A DNA stretch of 6,399 bases from an uncultured Desulfobacterium sp. (GCA_937124525.1 CAKZLA010000053.1:1-6399); one strand, 5' to 3'. Counted from the stretch's first letter, positions 1 to 6,290 are shown. The notes: generated from the sequence alone by a model not told the origin. A program made the numbers and translations.

Positions 1-172
1 CATTCTCCTAGGTGGGAAGCCAATTTGTGTCCTGCCACTTAGCCGTCAAGCAGCGCAGATAGACCACGTTTTATTTATAGTCTTGAGATAGCCCGATGTC
101 AAGATAGTTTTACAGGAAGAGCCTGCAAAAAAAAATAAGCGTTTGTGGGCAGATATTCCACGCATACCGCCC

Positions 173-190
173 ATAGTTAAGTCTAACTAT
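173..190. promoter_or_regulatory. perfect 7-bp palindrome, possible operator
   Basis: ATAGTTA (173-179) is followed after a 4-nt spacer by its exact reverse complement TAACTAT (184-190). The 18-bp span is typical of a site bound by a dimeric repressor or activator. It lies about 315 bases before the thiolase start, and no regulator gene is visible to pair with it. An AT-rich palindrome of this size can arise by chance, so the regulatory reading is an inference. Confidence 0.3.
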
Positions 191-285
191 TCATAAATGG
201 TCATTGCTGTGGATTGTATCCTGTTTCCATATACCATAATAACTATAAAACAAATTGTGTTCAATAAAGAATATTCTCGGCAGGG

Positions 286-303
286 TTTCTTCAATTGATG
301 AAA
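286..303. promoter_or_regulatory. 18-bp near-palindrome around TCAATTGA, possible operator
   Basis: The 18 bases centred on TCAATTGA (291-298) read almost the same on both strands; only one symmetric pair of positions (290 and 299) breaks the symmetry. A gapless, centred palindrome of this length resembles binding sites of TetR- or MarR-type dimers. It sits about 200 bases before the thiolase gene. I cannot assign it to a known regulator. Confidence 0.3.
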
Positions 304-396
304 ATTTAACCTATACAAGCCAGAACCAAAAAGGATTTCTTATTCTTTTGCCCAAATAACACTAAGGAATCAGTTTTAAATAAGTTGTCCATTTCA

Positions 397-425
397 GAAC
401 ACGCCACAGTTGAAGGATAGTGTTC
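397..425. promoter_or_regulatory. GAACAC / GTGTTC inverted repeat
   Basis: GAACAC (397-402) and its reverse complement GTGTTC (420-425) are separated by 17 bases, so the half-site centres are about 23 bp apart. That spacing puts both on the same face of the helix, as for a dimeric transcription factor. The repeat overlaps the weak promoter-like match at 410-439, a position where a bound protein would block RNA polymerase. The arms are short, so chance is possible. Confidence 0.22.
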
Positions 426-439
426 CCCAATTGTTAAAT
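410..439 (+). promoter_or_regulatory. weak sigma-70-like promoter candidate for the operon
   Basis: TTGAAG (410-415) and TTAAAT (434-439) each match four of six positions of the -35 and -10 consensus, with an 18-bp spacer. A start near 446 would give a leader of about 60 nt before the thiolase start codon. In AT-rich DNA matches of this quality are common. I found no sigma-54-type GG/GC pair with correct spacing in the region. Confidence 0.15.
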
Positions 440-505
440 GGGTATGTTATTTCGGATTCATTCCTAAAAGATTAAGAGTCTAATTGAAACCATAAGGAAA
501 AAGAT

Positions 506-1681
506 ATGAGAGAAGCAGTCATTGTAAGTGCGGTACGGACACCGTTGGGTTCCTTTAACGGTATGCTGGGAAATATAGGAGCAACCACCCTTGGCGGTAT
601 GGTCATAGCAGAAGCCGTAAAACGGGCGGGAATCGACAAAGAAGTTGTGGATGAATGCATCATGGGGCAGGTACTGCCTTGCGGATCCGGGCAAAATCCG
701 GCCAAACAGGCCGCTCACCTTGGGGGTATGCCTTGGAAAACCGAATGTTTTACCGTAAATAAAGTCTGCGGTTCCGCACTTAAATCTGTGATGCTGGCTG
801 CCCAGGCCATACAAGTTGGGGATGCGGATGTGGTGGTGGCCGGTGGCATGGAATCCATGAGCCAAGCCCCTTATTATATGGAAAAAGCCCGTTTCGGCTA
901 TCGTATGGGACCGGGACAGATTCAGGATCATATGATCCATGACGGTCTCTGGGATATAGTCAATGATTTTCACATGGGCATGTCCAACGAAATTTGTTCG
1001 GAAAAATACAATGTCAGCCGGGAAGACCAGGACCGTTATGCGGCAGAATCCTACCGCCGTGCCTTGTCAGCCATTGCCGAAGGGAAATTTAAAAATGAAA
1101 TCATGCCGGTGGAAATCCCCCAGCGCAAGGGAGATCCGAAAATTTTTGATACGGACGAATGTGTTAAAGAAACACCCTACGAAGTTCTGAGTAAAATGAA
1201 ACCGGCCTTTAAAAAAGACGGGGTTGGAACTGCTGGAAATGCCTCAATTATCAGCGACGGGGCTGCGGCAGTTGTGGTCATCTCAAAGGAAAAAGCCCAG
1301 GAGTTGGGCTGCAATATTATGGCCACCATCGGAGCCCAGGCTTCCTACAGCATTGAAATGAAATATGTGTTGGTGGCTCCCATCTGGGCCATTCCCAAAT
1401 GTTTGAAGAAGCAGGGGATCGCCATGGAGGATGTGGATTTGTTTGAAATCAATGAAGCCTTCAGCGGGACATCCGTGGCTATCATCAATGAACTGAAACT
1501 GGATCCAGACAAAGTCAATGTTAACGGCGGTGCCACAGCAATAGGGCATCCCATCGGTGGCAGCGGATGCCGTGTACTGGTGACACTGCTTAATGAAATG
1601 ATCCGTCAGGATAAAAAGACCGGCCTGGCGACTCTCTGCCTCGGAGGCGGCGAAGCCGTCGCGATGATTGTGAATAGATGA
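506..1681 (+). CDS. acetyl-CoA acetyltransferase-type thiolase
   Basis: A cytoplasmic thiolase of 391 aa, full family length, which reversibly cleaves a 3-ketoacyl-CoA with CoA to acetyl-CoA and a shortened acyl-CoA. The catalytic set is intact: the acylated Cys88 in [10 protein letters not shown], His156 in FHMG, Asn316 in NEAF, His348 in GHPIGGSG and the base Cys378 in [10 protein letters not shown]. The N-terminal start ([13 protein letters not shown]) and C-terminal end (MIVNR) align with AtoB/PhaA-type enzymes. The ATG at 506 has AAGGAA (494-499) six bases upstream. One oddity is APIWA (residues 291-295) where most relatives have a GP-x-PA motif. Beside reductase genes it probably acts in beta-oxidation after ring cleavage, but acetoacetyl-CoA metabolism is equally possible. 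The thiolase call is firm; the substrate is unknown. Confidence 0.95.
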   Translation: MREAVIVSAVRTPLGSFNGMLGNIGATTLGGMVIAEAVKRAGIDKEVVDECIMGQVLPCGSGQNPAKQAAHLGGMPWKTECFTVNKVCGSALKSVMLAAQAIQVGDADVVVAGGMESMSQAPYYMEKARFGYRMGPGQIQDHMIHDGLWDIVNDFHMGMSNEICSEKYNVSREDQDRYAAESYRRALSAIAEGKFKNEIMPVEIPQRKGDPKIFDTDECVKETPYEVLSKMKPAFKKDGVGTAGNASIISDGAAAVVVISKEKAQELGCNIMATIGAQASYSIEMKYVLVAPIWAIPKCLKKQGIAMEDVDLFEINEAFSGTSVAIINELKLDPDKVNVNGGATAIGHPIGGSGCRVLVTLLNEMIRQDKKTGLATLCLGGGEAVAMIVNR

Positions 1682-1706
1682 TCAGGATTATTCATTAGGG
1701 ATAGTA

Positions 1707-1907
1707 ATGAAACTGGGTATGAACCATCCCATGGGGCCCTTGGCACTGGCGGATCTGATTGGGCTGGATACCTGTCTGGCCGTCATGGAAACCCTTTATG
1801 ACGGTTTTAAAGACTCCAAATATCGCCCCTGTCCCTTGTTGCGAAAATATGTGGAAGCCGGATGGTTAGGCAAAAAATCGGGTCGGGGATTTTACGAATA
1901 TAAATAG
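1707..1907 (+). pseudogene. C-terminal remnant of 3-hydroxybutyryl-CoA dehydrogenase
   Basis: These 66 codons match only the tail of 3-hydroxybutyryl/3-hydroxyacyl-CoA dehydrogenase (family length about 280 aa). The tail of the all-helical C-terminal domain is clear: [16 protein letters not shown] (residues 6-21), [27 protein letters not shown] near the end in broken form (YRPCPLLRK at 39-47, GRGFYEY at 59-65). The whole NAD-binding Rossmann domain and the catalytic Ser, His and Glu region are absent. In-frame codons upstream run only to a stop at 1671-1673, inside the thiolase end, and do not resemble the family. A weak AGGGA (1697-1701) precedes the ATG, so a small peptide might be made, but it cannot be a working dehydrogenase. 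It looks like the leftover of a thiolase-dehydrogenase gene pair after deletion or recombination. Confidence 0.85.
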
Positions 1908-1911
1908 GAGG
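1906..1911 (+). promoter_or_regulatory. orphan Shine-Dalgarno AGGAGG
   Basis: A perfect AGGAGG overlaps the TAG stop of the dehydrogenase remnant, the usual arrangement for a tightly coupled next gene. No ATG, GTG or TTG lies 5-10 bases downstream. The adjoining GTG (1911) is too close and opens only an 18-codon frame. The next real gene begins about 90 bases later with its own site. This is probably a relic of a lost downstream gene. Confidence 0.5.
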
Positions 1912-2001
1912 TGCTCACCAGGGACTTGGGGGGGCTCCCCGTTGCCGAACATCGGATGGAAAATTAATTTTGATATTAACGCATAAATTAAGGGGAAAGA
2001 C

Positions 2002-3330
2002 ATGGAACCCAAATCAAAAGGGAAGGGCCATATAAATCGCCTCAAGTCAACCAAACTTGTTCGACCTTTTGTTGATAAGATGTACCAGGAAGGCGTCAAT
2101 GCTGCCGAAAACGGAAAACCCGTTGCCTGGTGCATGGTGAACTGGTGGGAGGCGGATCTGGTACTTCGGGCGATGGGCGTCACACCGATCTATCCGGAAA
2201 ACTTTGCTGCGGTCAGCGCTGCCAAAGGGATGTCTCCCAAATACCAAGGCCTCAGCGATGCAGAAGGTTTTCCGACGCATCTTTGTGGTTATGCACGAAA
2301 TTCACTGGGATATTCGGCGGAGATGAAAAAAATGGGTCAAATTCCGTCGGATGCTCCATTGGGAGGTATGGCTGCGCCCATGCTGTTGTTAGGTTCCGGC
2401 ATTTTGTGCGATACTCGTTTCAAGTGGTTTCAAGCCCTGCGTAAATATTGGGAAGTTCCGTTGTATACGCTTGATACGCCAAGCTTTGATCCGGTGGAGG
2501 ATATCAAGCCAGATGCACATCTGCATAATATTCAGTACAAGAGTGCGGAACTTAGAAAGTTTGTTGCATTCTTGGAAGATTTGCTGGGAAAAAAGTTGGA
2601 TATGGATCTGTTGGAGCACTATACCACCAACCAGGAAGCCGTGTTCAAAGTCTGGTGGGAAATTAATGAACTTCGAAAAGCCAAACCTTGTCCGATCCAT
2701 TCCCGGGATTTTTGGACCTTGATGGTTCTGGGATATTACATGACCTGGGATCCGGAATCTTTGGATTTATATAAAAAAGTTTTCGATGAAGCAAAGCAGA
2801 GGGTCGATGCCGGGGTCGGGGCCGTAGCGAAAGAAAAATATCGTTTGATCTTTTCCGAACTGCCACCGTGGCACAGCCTTAATTTTTTTGAAAAGCTGGC
2901 TGAGCGGGGGTGGAATTTTGTGATGGAAAGTGTCATGTATCATCCACCGGAACCCATGCTGCTTGACATATCCAGTGATCCCATTGAGCGGCTGGCCGCA
3001 AACACTTACTGGTTCCAGGTAGACCATGTGATCAACGCCAAAAGAAGAAACTACCCGGTGATAGGCCCCATGATCCCCCAGGCATACCTGAACTGGGGGA
3101 TTGAATACCAGGCTGACGGTATTCTGACCCATTCTCTTTTATCCTGTCGCGCTTGTACCTACTGGCTCACCCATATTACCAATTCGCTTGAGACTGAACT
3201 ATCTATCCCCGGTATGAATATGGAGGGGGATATCATAGATTTTTCCGTTTTTGATCCTGAAAGTGTGATGCAGAATGTATCCGCGTTTGAAGATGCCATG
3301 GATCACTACAGGACGCTTCGTGAAAAATAG
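2002..3330 (+). CDS. bzdO: class I benzoyl-CoA reductase, BcrB/BzdO-like subunit
   Basis: A 442-aa iron-sulfur subunit of the 2-hydroxyacyl-CoA dehydratase D-component fold (HgdB/FldB/BcrB family). With the N-like subunit it forms the ring-reducing module of ATP-dependent benzoyl-CoA reductase. Family landmarks run in order: VNWWEADLVLRAMG (46-59), FPTHLCGYARNSLGY with Cys95 (90-104), ILCDTRFKWFQ with Cys136 (134-144), PCPIHSRDFWT (229-239), ELPPWHSLNFFEKLAERGWNF in pieces across 286-306, and LLSCRAC with Cys382/Cys385 (379-385). Cys95, Cys136 and Cys382 or Cys385 are the likely cluster ligands. Length matches BcrB/BzdO (about 430-450 aa) rather than the dehydratase subunits. The ATG has AGGGG (1991-1995) six bases upstream. 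It opens the reductase operon and precedes its partner, the reverse of the usual N-O (C-B) order. The family call is strong; the Bzd subtype is inferred from the ATPase genes. Confidence 0.88.
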   Translation: MEPKSKGKGHINRLKSTKLVRPFVDKMYQEGVNAAENGKPVAWCMVNWWEADLVLRAMGVTPIYPENFAAVSAAKGMSPKYQGLSDAEGFPTHLCGYARNSLGYSAEMKKMGQIPSDAPLGGMAAPMLLLGSGILCDTRFKWFQALRKYWEVPLYTLDTPSFDPVEDIKPDAHLHNIQYKSAELRKFVAFLEDLLGKKLDMDLLEHYTTNQEAVFKVWWEINELRKAKPCPIHSRDFWTLMVLGYYMTWDPESLDLYKKVFDEAKQRVDAGVGAVAKEKYRLIFSELPPWHSLNFFEKLAERGWNFVMESVMYHPPEPMLLDISSDPIERLAANTYWFQVDHVINAKRRNYPVIGPMIPQAYLNWGIEYQADGILTHSLLSCRACTYWLTHITNSLETELSIPGMNMEGDIIDFSVFDPESVMQNVSAFEDAMDHYRTLREK

Positions 3331-3367
3331 GCAGGGCTTTTTTATTGCCGTAATACAAAGAGATATT

Positions 3368-3373
3368 AAGGAG
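3368..3373 (+). promoter_or_regulatory. Shine-Dalgarno deciding the start of the N-like gene
   Basis: AAGGAG lies before three candidate starts in one frame: TTG (3375), ATG (3378) and ATG (3381). Spacers are 1, 4 and 7 bases. Only the last is near the optimum, so 3381 is preferred; 3378 is possible. Confidence 0.7.
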
Positions 3374-3380
3374 ATTGATG

Positions 3381-4538
3381 ATGCAGACCTCTGTAACGAG
3401 CGGGCTTGAAAAAGCATTGAAGATATACCGGTCGAGGCATGACTCGGCTGTGGAACTCGCATCCCGCGGGAAAAAAATCATGGGATATTTTTGTTCCTAT
3501 GCGCCCCTTGAGATGCTGACGGCCATGGATTTCGTTCCCTTTAGAATACAGGGCAGTATGGATGAAAGCATTACAAAGGCCGATTCCCATATTCCAACCA
3601 TAGCATGCCCCATCCTTCGATCCGGTCTTGATCTGGGATTAAAGGGAAAGTATTCTTTTTTGAACGGATTTGTGGCCTCACATACCTGTGATTGCCAGGA
3701 AAAATTCTGTTCGATCTGGCAGCATACAATGAAACCTTCCTACTTTTACCTGATAGATATGCCCCATGTGGCGGATGTCGAATCCGTGGAGCAGTTCAAA
3801 GCAAAGCTGAAACTTTTTCAGGCCTCCCTTGAGGAATATACCGGGCGTAAGATGGATATGGACCGGCTGAAAGAAGAGATGGCACTTCACAACCGGCAGA
3901 GACAATTGGTTGCTGATCTTTACCGCCTGAAGCAGAGTGATCCGCCTCTACTTTCCGGGACCGAGACGCTGCAAATCATGACTGCGCTAATGTGTATACC
4001 CATTGAAGAGGGATCTCTTATGCTCGAAGAGATTATTGAAGATCTGCCCACCCGCAGAGATGGTCTCCCTCCCAAAAGCGCCCGACTGCTATTTTGGGGT
4101 ACGCCGTTAACGGAAATCGGGATCATCCATATAATCGAAAGTGCAGATGCCCATGTAGTGATGGATGATACATGCGTGGGTACCCGGCACTTCCTGCCCA
4201 AGGTTGAAATCACTGAGGATCCCTTAGACGGTATTGCCCAACGGTATCTTGACGGTATTAAATGTCCGCGAACCGTCCGGCAGACCACCACTTCTTTTCC
4301 GGCGGATTTGGAAACACGTTTCGCATATTTAAAAGAATATGTCGAGAAATGGAAAGTGGACGGCGTCATTCTTCAGTCTGTACGGTATTGCGATACCCAC
4401 GGATTTGAGGTGCCGGATGCCAAGTCCTACTTTCAGCAGATGGGGATTCCGGCCATTTATCTGGAACATGAATATACCAGGGTGGCCCTGGCGCCCTTAC
4501 AAACCAGGGTGGAAGCTTTTTTGGAGACCATTGCATAA
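3381..4538 (+). CDS. bzdN: class I benzoyl-CoA reductase, BcrC/BzdN-like subunit
   Basis: A 385-aa second dehydratase-like iron-sulfur subunit (HgdA/FldC/BcrC/BzdN family) that pairs with the O-like subunit to bind the aromatic acyl-CoA and the active-site [4Fe-4S] clusters. Visible motifs are GYFCSYAPLEMLTAM (35-49), the acyl-CoA dehydratase entry motif, ACPILRSGLDLGL (75-87) with Cys76, HTCDCQEKFCSIW (101-113) with Cys103, MDDTCVGTRHF (261-271), and a C-terminal VRYCDTHGFE (334-343) with Cys337. Cys76, Cys103 and Cys337 fit the three cysteine ligands of this family. Length fits BzdN/BcrC (about 380 aa). It follows the O-like gene by 50 nt and precedes the first ATPase gene by 21 nt, consistent with one transcript. 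Two extra cysteines (105 and 110) crowd the central motif. A (R)-2-hydroxyacyl-CoA dehydratase subunit is the main alternative; the two unlike ATPase genes argue against it. Confidence 0.86.
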   Translation: MQTSVTSGLEKALKIYRSRHDSAVELASRGKKIMGYFCSYAPLEMLTAMDFVPFRIQGSMDESITKADSHIPTIACPILRSGLDLGLKGKYSFLNGFVASHTCDCQEKFCSIWQHTMKPSYFYLIDMPHVADVESVEQFKAKLKLFQASLEEYTGRKMDMDRLKEEMALHNRQRQLVADLYRLKQSDPPLLSGTETLQIMTALMCIPIEEGSLMLEEIIEDLPTRRDGLPPKSARLLFWGTPLTEIGIIHIIESADAHVVMDDTCVGTRHFLPKVEITEDPLDGIAQRYLDGIKCPRTVRQTTTSFPADLETRFAYLKEYVEKWKVDGVILQSVRYCDTHGFEVPDAKSYFQQMGIPAIYLEHEYTRVALAPLQTRVEAFLETIA

Positions 4539-4559
4539 ATTTCAGGGGGTTGAAATCTT

Positions 4560-5432
4560 ATGATCTTTGCAGGAATTGATATCGGATCGACCATGACCAA
4601 AGTGGTCATTGTGAATGAAGAAAAGATGCTGGCAAGCTTCATAGGCCCTACAGGACCGGAGCATCGGCACCTGGCCCATGAGGTCATGACAGAGGCCTTG
4701 CATCTGGCCCATCTCCACTTTGATGCCTTGTCTTATGTGGTGGCCACAGGTTACGGACGGATCAATGTTCCCTTTGCAGATAAGCAGATAACCGAAATCA
4801 CCTGTCATGCCCGGGGGGTTTCAGAGCTCTTCCCCACGGCTCGTACCGTTATCGACATTGGCGGTCAGGATGCCAAAGGGATAAAACTGGACAACGGCAT
4901 GGTGGATAATTTTGTCATGAATGATAAGTGCGCCGCCGGAACAGGGCGGTTTCTGGAAGTAATTGCAGGAGCACTTGATCTGACACTGGCCGATTTAGGG
5001 GCTTTGTCCATACAGGCATCGGAAAAGGCAAAAATCAGTAATATTTGTACTATTTTTGCCGAACAGGAGGTGATGACCTCCCTTGCCGATGGTACACCGG
5101 TGGCCAATATTCTGTACGGACTTCATGATTCCATTGCCGGACGGGTTCTCAGTATGGCCGGACGGATCGGTGTCCAACGGGAGGTGGTTTTCACGGGCGG
5201 TGTGGCCAAGAACATCGGTATGGTTCAGGCAATGGAGTCCCGGCTGGGGTATCCGGTACTGATAGCCCCTGAGCCTCTGTTAACCGGGGCATTGGGAGCC
5301 GCCTTGATGGGGCAAAAAATTGTGGAAAACAATCTGGCAAGAGGAGTTTCGGTCAAGCGTTCATCCCAGCCGTTGAATGCTGGTACCGGAACTGTTCAAG
5401 TTCAGGAAGCTGCCTTAGGAGTAGAACTATGA
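4560..5432 (+). CDS. bzdP: benzoyl-CoA reductase ATPase subunit, BzdP-like (BadF/BcrA/HgdC family)
   Basis: A 290-aa ATPase of the acetate kinase/sugar kinase/Hsc70 fold that drives electrons uphill to the reductase by ATP hydrolysis. Phosphate-1 GIDIGSTMTK (5-14), phosphate-2 DIGGQD (99-104) and adenosine-site GGVAKN (213-218) are all canonical. Cys124 in NDKCAAGTGRFLE and Cys163 in ISNICTIFAEQE correspond to the two cysteines each subunit gives to the [4Fe-4S] cluster bridging the ATPase pair. Its length resembles HgdC or BzdP and is far below BcrA/BadF (about 430-440 aa), the main reason for the Bzd-type call. AGGGGG (4544-4549) lies ten bases before the ATG. Residues from about 256 on form a tail beyond the conserved core. 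Its stop overlaps the next start, suggesting coupled translation of the ATPase pair. By itself it could pass for a dehydratase activator. Confidence 0.87.
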   Translation: MIFAGIDIGSTMTKVVIVNEEKMLASFIGPTGPEHRHLAHEVMTEALHLAHLHFDALSYVVATGYGRINVPFADKQITEITCHARGVSELFPTARTVIDIGGQDAKGIKLDNGMVDNFVMNDKCAAGTGRFLEVIAGALDLTLADLGALSIQASEKAKISNICTIFAEQEVMTSLADGTPVANILYGLHDSIAGRVLSMAGRIGVQREVVFTGGVAKNIGMVQAMESRLGYPVLIAPEPLLTGALGAALMGQKIVENNLARGVSVKRSSQPLNAGTGTVQVQEAALGVEL

Positions 5433-6205
5433 CATGGATCTGCGGAATCGATGTGGGGACCGCCAGCACCAAGGCTGTCCTCGTCAAGGATGGAAAACCG
5501 TATCAGTTTCACCAGATATCATCCGGTCACAACTACAAAGAGACAGCGGTCCGGGTGTTGAAGGAAATTGCAGCTAAGGAAAATTTGAAACAAAACGATA
5601 TCTTGCAAATATACACCACTGGATGCGGCGCAGCCCAGGTGACGGATGCCACTGGCGTTGTTGGTGATCTGGCATGCTGTGCACAGGGGGTGCATTACCT
5701 GCTGCCGGGCGTGAGAACGGTCATTGAAGTCGGTGATCGAGCAAGCAAAGTGCTGCGGGTGAATGAAAACGGAAAGACCATCAAATTCGTCATGAGCGAG
5801 CGATGTGCAAGTGGCTGCGGTCGTTTTCTGACGATAATTGCAAAGGTGCTACAGCTCAACATCCAGGAGGTGGGTGCCCTTTCACTGATTGCACGGAATC
5901 CCATTCCCTTTGCCACTGGCTGTGCAGTTTTCGGGGAGTCCGAAGCAATTTCGCGAGTTGCCCAAGGAACGCCCAAAGAAGATATCCTGGCCGGGGTTCA
6001 CATGGCGTTAGCAACGAAAATTGTAACCATGGTGGAACGCGTCGGGTTGGAGGGGCCGTGTGCCATGGTCGGTGGAGGTGCCCTGGACAAAGGCCTTTTG
6101 AAACAGCTGGAAAAGAGAATCGGAGAAAGTCTGCATGTTCCTGCTCTGCCGCAATTTGCTGTTGCTGTGGGTGCGGCACTGAATACTGAAATGGTGCCGG
6201 TGTGA
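5429..6205 (+). CDS. bzdQ: benzoyl-CoA reductase ATPase subunit, BcrD/BzdQ-like
   Basis: A 258-aa second, divergent member of the BadF/BadG/BcrA/BcrD ATPase family, expected to pair with the P-like subunit. Phosphate-1 GIDVGTASTK (6-15) is kept, as are the cluster cysteines Cys126 (SERCASGCGRFL) and Cys165 (FATGCAVFGESEA). The phosphate-2 region reads EVGDRASK (100-107) instead of DIGGQD, and the adenosine motif reads GGGALDKGLL (215-224). From memory, Thauera BcrD also lacks DIGGQD and has a GG-x-ALD-x-GLL motif, so the changes mark the D/Q-type subunit rather than decay. Translation starts in an ATGA overlap with the preceding gene, with AGGAG (5417-5421) seven bases upstream. It is the last gene before a strong hairpin and slightly shorter than typical relatives (about 280-300 aa). 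The family is certain; the letter assignment rests on motif likeness and position. Confidence 0.83.
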   Translation: MTWICGIDVGTASTKAVLVKDGKPYQFHQISSGHNYKETAVRVLKEIAAKENLKQNDILQIYTTGCGAAQVTDATGVVGDLACCAQGVHYLLPGVRTVIEVGDRASKVLRVNENGKTIKFVMSERCASGCGRFLTIIAKVLQLNIQEVGALSLIARNPIPFATGCAVFGESEAISRVAQGTPKEDILAGVHMALATKIVTMVERVGLEGPCAMVGGGALDKGLLKQLEKRIGESLHVPALPQFAVAVGAALNTEMVPV

Positions 6206-6231
6206 TTAAATTTTCATTCCTCAGCCCCACT

Positions 6232-6267
6232 GAACAACAGAAGCATTCGGATATGCTTCTGTTGTTC
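6232..6267. terminator. perfect 15-bp hairpin after the reductase operon
   Basis: GAACAACAGAAGCAT (6232-6246) is followed by a 6-nt loop and its exact reverse complement (6253-6267), starting 26 bases after the last stop codon. The position suggests a transcript end or an RNA 3'-stabilising stem. No T-run follows on either strand, so it is not a textbook intrinsic terminator. It could instead be a DNA-level element. Confidence 0.55.
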
Positions 6268-6290
6268 GGATGTAAATATTCTGCCAGCAC

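Larger units (their letters stand above)
1..505. other. AT-rich region without a recognisable gene
   Basis: I find no convincing protein or RNA gene in these 505 bases. Open stretches are only a few dozen codons long, lack ribosome-binding sites and resemble nothing I know. The base composition is visibly more AT-rich than the genes downstream. The region contains an A9 run (127-135) and three palindromic elements, listed separately, and ends in the ribosome-binding site of the thiolase gene. It is most likely the promoter and regulatory region of the operon, perhaps including degraded sequence near its left edge. Confidence 0.6.

Noticed and set aside
9..69. 20-codon open tail on the minus strand ending at the left edge, possibly the end of a transposase
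   Set aside because: The peptide is too short to recognise, an in-frame stop lies just upstream, and no inverted repeat or target duplication supports an insertion sequence.
127..163. possible minus-strand intrinsic terminator: bulged GCG-TGG/CCA-CGC stem followed by a T9 run
   Set aside because: The stem is short and interrupted by a 4-nt bulge, and no minus-strand gene ends upstream of it within the window.
464..973. 169-codon open frame on the minus strand across the thiolase start
   Set aside because: It is antisense to a clearly conserved thiolase, its protein resembles no family, and it has no ribosome-binding site; it is a shadow of the real gene's codon pattern.
3375..3377. TTG as the start of the N-like gene
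   Set aside because: Only one base separates it from the AAGGAG ribosome-binding site; two in-frame ATG codons follow, of which 3381 has the best spacing.
2002..5432. (R)-2-hydroxyacyl-CoA dehydratase with its activator
   Set aside because: Such systems carry a single activator gene; here two unlike ATPase genes are present, and the larger subunit carries BcrB/BzdO-type landmarks such as HLCGYAR and PCPIHSRDFW. It remains the main alternative for individual subunits.
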